DNA of 41,644 bases, taken from the NCBI GenBank assembly GCA_964348755.1, contig CAYGDW010000019.1, positions 1 to 41,644 of the forward strand, given 5' to 3'. Below the pieces are notes generated by a model. That model ran no database searches, was not told where the DNA came from, and saw nothing but the letters and a program-made list of their open reading frames with translations. This DNA is from UBA7960 sp964348755. Lineage in GTDB: Bacteria > Bacteroidota > Bacteroidia > Bacteroidales > UBA7960. The translations under genes were made by a program, and so were the position numbers. Of this stretch, positions 16,021 to 26,900 are shown in pieces (positions within the stretch are counted from its first letter, which is position 1; every line of letters starts with the position of its first letter).

Positions 16021-18063
16021 TCAGATGAGCCCTTCGCGCTCAAGCAGGGCATCTATTGTGGGTTCGCTTCCGCGAAAGCTTTTGTAAAGCGCCATGGGGT
16101 GCTCGCTGCCACCCTTTTCAAGTATATGCCTGCGAAAATCGGCGGCCGTTTGCTGGTCGAAAATGCCGCGCTCAGCAAACAGTTTAAAAGCATCGGCATC
16201 GAGCACCTCGGCCCATTTATAGCTGTAGTACCCGGCAGCATACCCACCAGCAAAAATATGCGCAAATGAAGCGCTTATCATGCTGTTGTTCAATGGCCTG
16301 AACAGTTGTGCCGGCTCCATGGCCACTTTTTCAAATTGATCGGCCAGCCCTTGAAATGGATCAGTAATGTTGTGCCAGGCCATGTCGAGAAACCCAAAGC
16401 CCAGCTGGCGCATGGCGGCAAAAGCCGCATGAAAATTTCGGGCGTCAACAATCTTTTTTACCAAATCGCAGGGGATCTTCTGGCCGGTTTGGTAATGCCG
16501 GGCAAACAGGTCGAGGAATGGTCCCTGAACAGCCCAGTTTTCCATAATTTGTGAGGGAAGTTCAACAAAATCGCGATAAACATTGGTTCCCGAAAGGTCG
16601 GCAAATGTAACTTTAGAAAATATGCCATGCAGGGCATGTCCAAACTCGTGCAAAAAAGTATTGAATTCGCCATGGGTTAGCAGCGAGGGCTTGCTGTCAG
16701 TAGGCCGGGTAAAGTTGCACACCAGCGAAATGTGTGGGCGAAGATCATGGCCATTCAGTACTTCCTGTTCCCTGAAGGCCGTCATCCAGGCCCCGGGGCT
16801 TTTGCCCTCCCGCGGAAAGAAATCGAGAAAAAGTATGGCTAAAAAGGTCCTTTGCTCGTCATAAACCTCGAAAGTGCTAACCTCGCTGTTATACACCGGG
16901 ATATTGTTGTTTGGCACAAATTGCAGCCCCCAAAGCCTTTGGGCAAGCTCAAAAACCCCTTTTACCACACTGTTCAGTTCAAAATAAGGTCTGAGTTGCT
17001 CCTGGTCGAGGTCGTAGCGTGCCTTGCGCATTTTTTCTGCAAAATAGTACCAATCCCAGTAATCAATTGGGTGCTCATAGCCAAGCTCACGGGCAAACTG
17101 TTGCACCTCTTCAAGGTCTTTGAGGGCATTGGGGCGCGCAGCCTGAAGTAAATGCCCCATGAAGTCCATTACTTTTTCCGGTAACTCTGCCATACGCTCT
17201 TCGAGCACAAAGTGTGCATGGGTTTCATAACCGAGCAGCCTGGCACGTTCTAAGCGAAGGTTGGCAATACGCACCACGTTTTCGCGGTTGTCGAATGTAT
17301 TGCCGTTAAAGCATCTGCTGTTGGCAGCCCTGAACACTTTTTCGCGCAGATCGCGCCGGTCGGCGTATTGCAAAAAAGGCCACATACTGGGCGCTTTAAG
17401 TGTTATGACCCATCCATCGAGTTTGCGCTCGCGGGCTTCTTCGGCAGCAGCTTCGAGTTGCGACCCGGGCAGACCCGAAAGATCTTCGAGGCTGGTCAAA
17501 TGCAAGAACCAGCCATTGGTTTCTGCCAGCAGGTTTTCGTCAAACTTCAGTGTTAGCTCACTAAGCTCGCGCGAGATTTCGCGCAGGCGGCTTTTGCACT
17601 CCGCATCAAATCCGGCGCCATTGCGCACAAACATTTTGTAGGTTTTTTCGAGCAGGGTTATCTCTTCGGCCGTAAGCAGAAGCTTATCTTTCTGTAAAAA
17701 CACCTCCTTTACCCGCCCAAACAAGGCCTCGTTAAAAAGTATGTCGTTTTGGTAGTCGGCCAGCAGAGGCGCCACCTGGAGGGCTATATCCTGCATGGTG
17801 GGATCAGTTTCGGCATCGCTGAGCGGGAAAAAAACATTGCTCACCCGGCTAAGCAGGCGCCCACAGCGCGAGAGGGCAGCAATGGTGTTTTCGAAAGTTG
17901 CGGCCTGAGCCGAAGCGGCAATGGCTGCAACCTCGGCAAGACCCTGGTCAATGCTAGCTCGAAATGCCGGGACATAATGCTCGTGCCTTATTTGGCCGAA
18001 TGGCGGAGTGCCAAATTCAGTTTCAAACTCATGCAAAAGAGGGTTGATATTTTGATGATCCAT
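16021..18063 (-). CDS. M3 family oligopeptidase (OpdA/Dcp-like)
   Basis: A 680-residue zinc metallopeptidase of the thimet/oligopeptidase A family, degrading short peptides in the cytoplasm. The zinc site is HEFGHALH (HEXXH at 472-476) with the third ligand E501 in ELPSQIMENW. Downstream, the family's substrate-binding Tyr-rich loop is visible as AGGYAAGYYSYKWAEVLD. Start choice: the ATG at 18063 (MDHQNINPLL) gives the family N-terminus, and the longer frame from 18201 adds basic, non-homologous residues. There is no signal peptide, so it is taken to be cytoplasmic. OpdA and dipeptidyl carboxypeptidase subtypes cannot be separated with confidence by eye. Confidence 0.93.
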   Translation of the reverse strand: MDHQNINPLLHEFETEFGTPPFGQIRHEHYVPAFRASIDQGLAEVAAIAASAQAATFENTIAALSRCGRLLSRVSNVFFPLSDAETDPTMQDIALQVAPLLADYQNDILFNEALFGRVKEVFLQKDKLLLTAEEITLLEKTYKMFVRNGAGFDAECKSRLREISRELSELTLKFDENLLAETNGWFLHLTSLEDLSGLPGSQLEAAAEEARERKLDGWVITLKAPSMWPFLQYADRRDLREKVFRAANSRCFNGNTFDNRENVVRIANLRLERARLLGYETHAHFVLEERMAELPEKVMDFMGHLLQAARPNALKDLEEVQQFARELGYEHPIDYWDWYYFAEKMRKARYDLDQEQLRPYFELNSVVKGVFELAQRLWGLQFVPNNNIPVYNSEVSTFEVYDEQRTFLAILFLDFFPREGKSPGAWMTAFREQEVLNGHDLRPHISLVCNFTRPTDSKPSLLTHGEFNTFLHEFGHALHGIFSKVTFADLSGTNVYRDFVELPSQIMENWAVQGPFLDLFARHYQTGQKIPCDLVKKIVDARNFHAAFAAMRQLGFGFLDMAWHNITDPFQGLADQFEKVAMEPAQLFRPLNNSMISASFAHIFAGGYAAGYYSYKWAEVLDADAFKLFAERGIFDQQTAADFRRHILEKGGSEHPMALYKSFRGSEPTIDALLEREGLI

Positions 18064-18381
18064 GGTTTTTAAGAGATTTAAACAAGTTGATTTTCGAGGC
18101 CCCTTGCGAAAACAGTAGTCTTTTCGGGTCATTGGCAAGCGGACTTCTCTTGCCCGAAAAAAATGCAAGTTTAACCATTTTTCAGGTCTGTTTTTTGGCA
18201 TAAAAAAAGAAGAAAAATACCCGTTGTTTTCTTCCGGTCAATTACTCCTGATTTTGCCTTTCTGAAAATACACAAAACGCTGATTATTCGGGCAATTACA
18301 AAAAATAATTTTACAGGTAATTGGGGTACACCGGTTTGGTGGTCATTATAGCCGAGGTAAACATATCAAATCATTTTCAAG
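18064..18381. other. Divergent intergenic region, no feature recognised
   Basis: These 318 bp separate the M3 peptidase (-) from the first large surface-protein gene (+). They are AT-rich towards 18381. I found no perfect TAnnTTTG on either strand; the nearest are CTGATTTTG-like (+) and TAAACTTG-like (-) imperfect matches. No hairpin terminator or conserved RNA was recognised. Confidence 0.6.
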
Positions 18382-21300
18382 ATGGGGCGAATTTTACGAT
18401 CACTTCAGGGGGGAATTCTTTTTTTGGCCTTGTTGGTATCCGTGCCAATCATCTCCAGTTCGCAAGGCACCGCCTTTTTTTACGAAGGCTTCGAAAACAA
18501 TGGCAACAATATTCCTCCGGGTTGGGTAAACGCGATGGTGATAGGCAATGAAACCTGGAGAATTGACAAGGGTGCCGGCCCGTTTCCCATGGGTCAGATA
18601 GGGCTTCCCGACACGGCAGCATTCGGACAAAGGAATGCGTATTTTCGGGTGCCTTCTTTCAACCGCTTTGTGAGCCGCCTTATTACACCAGCCATAAACC
18701 TTGAGTTTGCCGTAAACCCCGAGTTAACCTTCTGGCATGCACAGGTACCCCGCGATGGTAGCAATGCAAGGCTTGGCGTTTATATTGCAACCAGTATTAC
18801 CGGGCCATGGACCCTTATTGCCAGCTACCAAAGCCCTGTTAACCGCTGGACCCAGAGGGTGCTTCAGTTGCCCGGAGGCACAAAGCGTCTTTTCCTTGCC
18901 TTTGAAGGGCATTCGGGTGAGGGCCTGGGAGGCAGTGTTTGTGTGGATGAGGTAAGGATAGTTGAAACCGGCTTGCTGCCCCGCGAGCTGGCATCGGTTG
19001 CCAGCATACAACCTACCACTTTTTTGGTACACACCAATTCGCAAAATAACCTGATGCTTCGAACCGAGTTTCGGGTTACAGGCAATACCGGCACCCTGAA
19101 CCTTGAAAGCTTCAGGGTGGCCTCGCTCAATTCGGATGACGCTGATGTGCCACCTGAAGGGGTGAAGCTATGGTTTACCACAACCGAAAACTTTATAAAC
19201 CCCCACCTGTTAGGCTCTGGTAAAAGCTTGAGCGGAGGCCGGGCAATTTTCAGCAACCTCGCCCATTCCCTGCCAACAGGGTATTCGTATTTGTGGGTTA
19301 CCTTCGATGTTGCCCGCATTGCCACGCCTGGCAACCATATTGACGCCAGTTTGCCTGCCGGATCAATAAGTGTGAATGGCATTCTGCACCCGGAAACGGA
19401 TCTAAGCCCTGCTGGAACCCGCACCATTTTCGAAACCATATTCTTTGATGATTTTGAACAGAACCACGGCTGGGTGCTCGCGGGCGAATGGCAACGAGAA
19501 GTACCCCGTGGTCTGGGAGGCATTACTGCGGGCCAATCGAACACTTCAGGCTCTTCAGACCCCAGCAATGCCGTTAGCGGATCGCGAGTGCTGGGCACCG
19601 ACCTTAGCGGCCTTGGAACCTTTCCAGGCAACTACGAACCAAATTTGCCTCCACTGGCATACGTGGCCATAAGCCCCGAAATAAATGCAAAATACTACAA
19701 CTCTATAAGGCTAAGTTTTCAGCGCTGGCTCAATGTGCACCTTTTCGACAAAGCCAGTATCGACATCAGCACCGACAATGGCATAACCTGGACAACCTTT
19801 TGGACAAACCAGCAGGTGCAAAACACCTCAGCCTGGAGTCAGGTTTCTTATTTGCTACCCCAGGCCGACCGTATGTCGTCGGTTCGCTTCCGCTTTACAA
19901 TTGGCGAAACCGGAGGCACAAACCTTCAGAGCGGCTGGAACATTGACAACCTGGTTGTTACCGGCAACTTTGTGGCTACCGATGTAGGCATCAGCCAGCT
20001 TGTAACCCCCCGTAACACCTGCAGTCTAACCAATCAGGAAGTGGTAAGTGTGGTAGTAACCAATTTTGGCGCCAGTCAAAGCCCGGCGGTTATTCCTTTG
20101 GCATACTCAATAAACAATGGCCTTAGTTGGCAACGCGACACCCTTAGGGAAAGTATTCCGGTGGGCGAAAGCCGGACTTTTGCTTTTGGACCCAGAGCAA
20201 ATTTCTCGGCCCCCGGCATATATAATGCCGTGCTGATACGCACCGAACTGCCTGCCGACCAGGACGCCAGCAACGACCAACTTAAAACCAGCGTGTTTTC
20301 GGTGCCGGTGGTAAATGCCCCATATTCTGAGAATTTTCAGAGCGGTCATGCTTCCTGGGCTTCATACGGTCAGAACAGCTCGTTTATGCTTGCGGCACCC
20401 AATGGTGCAACAATAAACCAGGCTGCCTCAGGCAGCTTTGCCTGGGTTACCAATCCTTTTGGCTATTACAATACCGGCGAACTGTCGTGGGTCGAAAGCC
20501 CCTGCTTTGATTTAAGTGGGATGGCCAATCCGGTGCTCGACTTTTTCCTGAACCTTCACACTCCAAACGGGCTGGCAGGTGCGGCGGCAGAATATTCGAC
20601 CGACGGGGGTTTGAGCTGGACGCGCATAGAGCCACGCAACCCCAACCTGGCCTGGTTCTGGTACAACAACAACAATATAACAGGTCTGGCAGCCAAAACC
20701 GGAAACGGTCGAGGGTGGTCGGGAGTGAGCAATGGCTGGATAAACCCACGAATCGTTTTGCCCGAAGCAGTTGCCAACAAACCCGCTGTGCGCTTCAGGC
20801 TAATATTTGCAGCACAGGATGTCCCGCTCAACTTCGAGGGTATTGGCCTCGACATGGTACGTGTTTACCCGGTCAGCCACGACGTGGGCGTAACCGCATT
20901 TGTTGAACCCTTAAGCAGTTGTGGACTGAGCAAAGAGCAAAGGATTACCGTTAAAGTTTCGAACCTGGGAATAAATACAGTAATGACAGGGACTTCAATC
21001 CCTGTTGGTCTTAGGTATCATAATGCAAATACAAACCTTATGGAAAACCTGGTACTTGGCCAGAACCTTTTGCCAGGAACCGGGGTAAACCACACCTTCA
21101 GCCAAACTTTCGATTTGTCGGCACCTGGCAGCTACAATTTCACCGCCTTTACCAATCTCGTTGGCGACAACGACTTTTTCAGTCCGGGCTTGTTTAACGA
21201 CACCCTTACAGTTACCGTGAATGTGCTTGGAATACCAGTTGTAAACCTGGGACCCGATATATACACTACGCAGCCACAAAGTGTAGTGCTCGATGCCGGC

Positions 21301-23901
21301 GACGGGCATTCGAGCTACCGCTGGCAGGATGGTTCTACAGGCCGCACATTCAATGTTACAAGCCCAAACACTCAAAATTACTGGATAACCGTAGAAGATC
21401 ACAACAATTGCACAGCCACTGACACCATAAGAGTGGTTACATACGACCTGGGCCTGTCGGCAATCATTGCACCTGTAAGCGGATGCCATGCCGCCACGGG
21501 CGAGCAGGTTAAGGTGAAGGTTGACAACAATGGCTCAAATATTTTTCCAGCCAATTTTGAAATACCTCTGCGGCTTTATTTTCAAAGCCAGCTTAGCGAA
21601 GAATATTACTTTAAGCTATCGCAGCAACTTTTACCCGGCCAAAGCGCCGTGGCAACATTTAGTGGCAAGGTTAACCTTTCAACACACGGCAACTATAAGA
21701 TTGATGTGGTGCAAAAGGTGCGCGATGCCAACCCGGCCAATGATAGCATACAGGCCATAATAAGCTCGCTGGGGCACCCAATTGTAAGCCTTGGCGACAG
21801 CATTTACACCACAAAGCCCGACACCCTGCTACTTGACCCTGGCCCGGGCTTAACAAATTATCTTTGGCAAAATGGCGCCACAAACCAAACCTTTCAGGTT
21901 ACCAGCCCCAACACCAGAACCTATTGGGTAACAGTAACTGACAGCCAGGGTTGCAGCGCTACGGCCAGCGTGGTGGTGGCAACTTTCGATGCAGGCATTA
22001 CCCAAATTGTTTCTCCGGTAAGCGCCTGCTCACTGTCAGAAAACGAGCCTGTTACCATTGCCCTTAAAAACTTCGGGGTTGATACATTTGCTTCAGGCAA
22101 AACCTTTAGCCTTAACCTATACCACGATGGCCTGCTACAAACCCACGAAGTGCTCACTCTTTCAAATGCCCTGAACCCCGGCCAAACCATTCAGCACACC
22201 TTTTCTCAAACGCTCGATCTGAAACAACCGGGCACCTACAACCTAATAGCCGAAATTACCACCCCCGATGCCAACCCTGGGAATGACCAGATACAGGCCG
22301 AAGTAAGCGTTCATGGCTTTGCCGTGCTCCAGATACCGGCCTTGGTTGTAACCAACAAGCCCGATACGGTAAGGTTGGACGCAGGTCCCGGCTATGCAAG
22401 TTATCTTTGGAATACCGGCCATACCGGGCAGACCCTTACTGTAAGCACCTGGGGCACTTACAATATTTCTGTTACCAACGCTTTTGGTTGTGTTACAAGC
22501 GGAAGCATACTTGTGGCTCCCGAATTTATGGACCTTGGCATGCATGCCCTGGTTTCGCCGGCCAATGGCTGCGAAGGCTCTTTTGAAAATATTCCGGTTG
22601 TGGTAAGCATAAAAAATGCCGGCAACATCACTTTACCACAGGGCGAAAAGCTGGCAATGCGCTACGCTGCAAATGGGGTATGGCAATCGGCCGATACGGT
22701 AATTACCAGCCAGGCAATGCTCCCGGGACAATCCCAGCAATTTATTGTTAAACCTACAATTTCAATCAATCAGCCCGGCCAGGTAAAATTCGACCTTTTG
22801 GTAAATCACAAAGCAGATCAAAACCCCCTGAATGATGCCTTGCAGGTAAACGTAAACGTAAACCCCCTTCCAAAGCCACAACTTGGCGATACCATTTTCA
22901 GGGCCAATCCGGTTGGCACAATACTGAAACTCAGTGAATCTTACAATGCTTACCTATGGAACGATGGCTCAACCGTTGCCGATTTCGCTATTACTTCTCC
23001 CCTGTCGCAATGGTACCATGTAACCGTAACTGACGGCAACGGCTGCACCGGCGCCGATTCGGTAAAGGTAATAGCCTGGGACCTGGAGGTATTTGACCTG
23101 ATATCGCCCCTGAGCAATTGCACCCTCAGCACCAGCGAACAGGTGATTATGGTGTTACGCAACAACGGCCCCGACACCTTTTTGCCTGGCCGTAAGTTTA
23201 CGGTGGGTTATATGGTAAACCAGGGTTCTTCAACTTTCCAAACATTTACACTGTCATCGGTACTTGGGCCTGGGCAGTTTCGCACCTTTGCCTTTTCGCA
23301 GGGAGCCAATATGCATGGTACTGGCCCGTTTACCCTCGAAGTGGTATTAACCGAGCCTGATGTAAACCGGCAAAACAACAGCCTGAGCAGGGTATATGCG
23401 GCTCCGGGGCTGCCCCGGGTTAAACTGGGAGATGACATATACACCCTGCGGCCCGACACGGTAAGGCTTAATGCCGGTGCAGGCTTTGTCGCCTATCATT
23501 GGCAGGATGGGCATACAGGTCAATTTTACAACGTAAGATCCAATGGCTGGCATTTTGTTCGGGTAACCGACCAGCATGGCTGCCAAGGAGGTGACACCCT
23601 ATATGTAGGGCAAAGTACAGGGCTGCCACCTGGTGGCATACCCGGCATTGAGCTTATAATATTTCCAAACCCTGCCCGCGATGAGGTTACAGTAAGAATA
23701 GAACAAACCCTAATGCAGGCCCTGCGCCTTGAGTTGCTAAGCCTTACCGGCAACCTTGTGATGAGCCGCGATTTGATGCCCGATGGCACCCTGGAAGAAA
23801 AATTAAACGTAAACACACTCAAACCCGGAGTTTATTATGTTCGGCTGATTGGCGGCCAGGGTATATTAACAAGGAAATTAATCGTTACTGGCCGCCATTA
23901 A
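18382..23901 (+). CDS. Large modular secreted protein with T9SS type A sorting domain
   Basis: An 1839-residue exported protein. Residues 1-28 form a signal peptide (hydrophobic core GILFLALLVSVPII). Three beta-sandwich domains of the choice-of-anchor J/MAM-like kind are recognisable (about 33-195, 360-530 and 645-830, each with an F-E-x-G or W-x-x-D-N-L/V pattern). Residues about 200-350 resemble the BNR-associated N-terminal module. Six CARDB-like Ig modules start near residues 534, 834, 1022, 1203, 1384 and 1567 with D-x-G...P...C. The last five are each followed by a module with Y-x-W-x-(D/N)-G and V-T-(D/N)-x-x-G-C. The T9SS type A signal (about 1757-1839) includes FPNPARDEV and ends RKLIVTGRH. 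It is expected to be carried across the outer membrane and anchored or released. The next gene starts 29 bp later. Binding target unknown. Confidence 0.88.
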   Translation: MGRILRSLQGGILFLALLVSVPIISSSQGTAFFYEGFENNGNNIPPGWVNAMVIGNETWRIDKGAGPFPMGQIGLPDTAAFGQRNAYFRVPSFNRFVSRLITPAINLEFAVNPELTFWHAQVPRDGSNARLGVYIATSITGPWTLIASYQSPVNRWTQRVLQLPGGTKRLFLAFEGHSGEGLGGSVCVDEVRIVETGLLPRELASVASIQPTTFLVHTNSQNNLMLRTEFRVTGNTGTLNLESFRVASLNSDDADVPPEGVKLWFTTTENFINPHLLGSGKSLSGGRAIFSNLAHSLPTGYSYLWVTFDVARIATPGNHIDASLPAGSISVNGILHPETDLSPAGTRTIFETIFFDDFEQNHGWVLAGEWQREVPRGLGGITAGQSNTSGSSDPSNAVSGSRVLGTDLSGLGTFPGNYEPNLPPLAYVAISPEINAKYYNSIRLSFQRWLNVHLFDKASIDISTDNGITWTTFWTNQQVQNTSAWSQVSYLLPQADRMSSVRFRFTIGETGGTNLQSGWNIDNLVVTGNFVATDVGISQLVTPRNTCSLTNQEVVSVVVTNFGASQSPAVIPLAYSINNGLSWQRDTLRESIPVGESRTFAFGPRANFSAPGIYNAVLIRTELPADQDASNDQLKTSVFSVPVVNAPYSENFQSGHASWASYGQNSSFMLAAPNGATINQAASGSFAWVTNPFGYYNTGELSWVESPCFDLSGMANPVLDFFLNLHTPNGLAGAAAEYSTDGGLSWTRIEPRNPNLAWFWYNNNNITGLAAKTGNGRGWSGVSNGWINPRIVLPEAVANKPAVRFRLIFAAQDVPLNFEGIGLDMVRVYPVSHDVGVTAFVEPLSSCGLSKEQRITVKVSNLGINTVMTGTSIPVGLRYHNANTNLMENLVLGQNLLPGTGVNHTFSQTFDLSAPGSYNFTAFTNLVGDNDFFSPGLFNDTLTVTVNVLGIPVVNLGPDIYTTQPQSVVLDAGDGHSSYRWQDGSTGRTFNVTSPNTQNYWITVEDHNNCTATDTIRVVTYDLGLSAIIAPVSGCHAATGEQVKVKVDNNGSNIFPANFEIPLRLYFQSQLSEEYYFKLSQQLLPGQSAVATFSGKVNLSTHGNYKIDVVQKVRDANPANDSIQAIISSLGHPIVSLGDSIYTTKPDTLLLDPGPGLTNYLWQNGATNQTFQVTSPNTRTYWVTVTDSQGCSATASVVVATFDAGITQIVSPVSACSLSENEPVTIALKNFGVDTFASGKTFSLNLYHDGLLQTHEVLTLSNALNPGQTIQHTFSQTLDLKQPGTYNLIAEITTPDANPGNDQIQAEVSVHGFAVLQIPALVVTNKPDTVRLDAGPGYASYLWNTGHTGQTLTVSTWGTYNISVTNAFGCVTSGSILVAPEFMDLGMHALVSPANGCEGSFENIPVVVSIKNAGNITLPQGEKLAMRYAANGVWQSADTVITSQAMLPGQSQQFIVKPTISINQPGQVKFDLLVNHKADQNPLNDALQVNVNVNPLPKPQLGDTIFRANPVGTILKLSESYNAYLWNDGSTVADFAITSPLSQWYHVTVTDGNGCTGADSVKVIAWDLEVFDLISPLSNCTLSTSEQVIMVLRNNGPDTFLPGRKFTVGYMVNQGSSTFQTFTLSSVLGPGQFRTFAFSQGANMHGTGPFTLEVVLTEPDVNRQNNSLSRVYAAPGLPRVKLGDDIYTLRPDTVRLNAGAGFVAYHWQDGHTGQFYNVRSNGWHFVRVTDQHGCQGGDTLYVGQSTGLPPGGIPGIELIIFPNPARDEVTVRIEQTLMQALRLELLSLTGNLVMSRDLMPDGTLEEKLNVNTLKPGVYYVRLIGGQGILTRKLIVTGRH
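19981..23620 (+). repeat. CARDB-like module array within the 1839-residue protein
   Basis: CARDB-like modules begin at nucleotides 19981, 20881, 21445, 21988, 22531 and 23080. From the second onward, the units are two-domain repeats of 564, 543, 543, 549 and about 541 bp. Each carries a conserved start (D-x-G...P...C...E) and a second half with I-Y/V-x-T-x-x-P followed by Y-x-W. Confidence 0.82.
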
Positions 23902-23930
23902 AGGCCGTAACAAAAAAGTTTTTTAAACAG

Positions 23931-26900
23931 ATGCAATTGCTGCCCACATATCGGTTGAATAAAAGCCACCCCCTCCCATTTTTGGTCAGGAAGCCAGGAA
24001 TTATTCTGGCATTCCTGACCTGGTGGCTTCTTTGGTCTGCTGAAGCCGTGGGGCAGCCCTGCACCAGCTTTACAGCCGACCTCACATCGAGCCCCACTGC
24101 TACCTTTTCCAACGCAGGTTTTTTTTCGCCTTCGGGACAGTGCTGCGGGGCCACCTCCGGCAGCCGTTGTTTCAGTTATGTGGTTACCCTTCACCCTTCG
24201 GCCAATGCAGTAGTTATAAGCCTAAGCCGCCAAGGAGGCACCTGGGGGCAAATTGAGTATTTTGTTGATTGCATGAATTACGGTATTGTTGAAGAAAATC
24301 AGCCGCTTGTTATCTGCTTTGCAGGCCCCGGCCCGCACACAATAACCTTTTGCCGAACTGGCCCCACTGCGCCAACATTCAGCGCCACATTGCAGGCACA
24401 GAGTTTTACGCCCAATGTAACCCTCGAGCCATTTGCCAATACCTGTACAGATGGACCGCTGATTTACCTTGCCGGCGGAAGCCCTTTTGGAGGCAAGTAT
24501 TTCTTCAACGGTGTTGAATCCTTTTTTGTAGAGCCTGCTATAGCTGGCCCAGGAACCCACACCATTACCTATGTTTACAGTGGGCCCAGTGCCAGTTGTG
24601 CTGCCACTGCATCGCGCACACTAACCATTAACCAGGCGCCGGTTGTAACAGTTTCTGACCAGACCTTTTGTGCCGGTTCGGGCCTTGTGGCAATGAGCGG
24701 AGGTTTACCAGCCGGCGGCGAATACATCGGAACCTTTATTAGCAACGGAATGTTCGACACCAACCTGAGCGGCACAGGAAACTTCACATTCACTTATCGC
24801 TTCACCACCCCCCAGGGTTGCCGGGCCGAAGCCAGTGGAGTAGTTCGTGTAAACCCCCTGCCGCCTGCCGGCGCAGGCCCATCGCAAATTATTGCCTGGG
24901 GAGGTAGCGCCCTGCTCAGTGCTCAAAGCCCCAACACCTTGCTTTATAACTACAGTTGGAGCCCTGCAGCCCAGGTAGTAAACCCATACCAGCCTGCATC
25001 GCCTACAATACCACTTACACAATCGCAACTGTTTACCCTAACGGTTACCAATCCTGCATCAGGCTGCCAAAAGTCGGATCAAACCGCGGTTTACGTAAGC
25101 GGAGGGCCCTTAAGCATCGCCCTGATCAGGGCCAGCTCCAACCAGATTTGCCAGCAGGACTCGGTGTTCGTGTTTGTCTTGCCAAGTGGCGGATCGGGAA
25201 ATTACCTCTACCAATGGTTCGATAACAATACCCCGCCCGGAACCCCTCTTAAAACTGATGCCGGAATTTGGCATAAGCCCAACTCAACCACTAATTACAG
25301 GGTGGAGGTGCGCGATGCGGCCAACCCAACAGCAAGCCCGGTAATAGGACAAATTACCGTTAATGTTACTCCACTTCCTGTGGTTACCTTGCAGCCCTTT
25401 GCGCCGATATGCGGCAACGAAACCCACTACGAGCTTACGGGCGCTTTGCCTTCCGGAGGGTATTTTTCGCTTCCGGCCCAAAACAGGCATGGCATTACCA
25501 GCGTGAACCCAAAAGAACTTGGCGAAGGCTTTCATACTATTAGCTATACGGTGGTTTCTGGCTTTTGCAGGAGCATTCATTCGCAATACCTGCAGGTTTA
25601 TCCCGAACCAAAAGCAAAATTCTATGCCCAGCAAGACTTTTGTGCAACCCACGAGGCTACTTTTCTAAACCTTTCAGAAAACACCAACCACTTTGTTTGG
25701 CAAATTGCAACCGAGCCGGCAATTTCCAATCCTGCCCAACCTTTTATTTATAACTTCCCTGTGCCTGCCTTAACGCAATTTGTGCCGGTTACACTTACAG
25801 CCACCAATACCACTAATGGCTGCACATCGGTGCTTAGCCGTATGGTTGAAGTATTGCCGCCCACTGTGGCAGGCTTCAGCACTGTTCAAAGCCTTACAGG
25901 ATGTGCACCTTACCCTGTAAAGTTCAATAATTCGACCACAGGCCCGGTGGCATTTTACCTCTGGAATTTTGGCGATGGCAGTTTCTCAACCGAGCGCGAC
26001 CCGGTACACATATTTCAAAACCATACCGACCAGAACGTTACTTATACAATAGAGCTAATGGCCATGTCGGGCAATTTTATGTGTGTAAGCCGCCACAGCA
26101 TGCAAATTACCGTAAGGCCTTTTCTAAAAGCAGGTTTCGGTCTGGCACCCATCAGCTCGTGCAGCCCCTATCAGGCAGAAATTTTTAGCAATGCCTTAGG
26201 CCTTAACATTACCCGGCATTGGGATTTTGGCGATGGCACCTCGTATAACTCTGCTGCGCCCTTGCTAACCCACACCTGGACTAACAACACAGCCGACCCC
26301 CAAACATATACCCTTGCACAAATCGTTACAAACCCCCAGGGCTGCGCTGATACCATGCAGGTAGAAGTAACAGTTTTCCCTTTTGTGCAATCGGGCTTCA
26401 GCGCAAGTATAACCCAGGGCTGCGCGCCTCTCACCGTAAACTTTGCTGATACATCGGCCGGAGCTGCATACATTTTTTTCTGGGACTTTGGCAATGGTGG
26501 CACCTCAGCACACAGAAACCCCTCAGTAACTTTCGAAAATAAAACAAATGCAACCTTATTGTACCGGGTTATGCAGGTAGTATCGAACAACAACCACTGC
26601 AGCGATACCACCTGGCTCGATATTACCGTTCATCCCGAAGTAACAGCCCGTTTCGACCTCACTCCTGCCGGGTTCTGCGCTCCACACCAGGCACAGATTA
26701 TAAGCACCTCAACCGGAAATATTAGCAGCCATAACTGGTATTTGGTTCAGGGCGCTGCAAGCACGCATCTGGGGTCAAATGCAATGTTAAACCACCTTTT
26801 TCAAAACCCGGGGCGCGATCCTTTAAACCATTTTCTGGTTTTGGAGGTGGGCAATCAGCAAGGGTGCAATAGCCGAATGGAAATGCCTCTTACAGTGTTT

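Noticed and set aside
18064..18201. Longer M3 oligopeptidase start
   Set aside because: The extra 46 residues are basic and unlike the family; MDHQN is the expected start.
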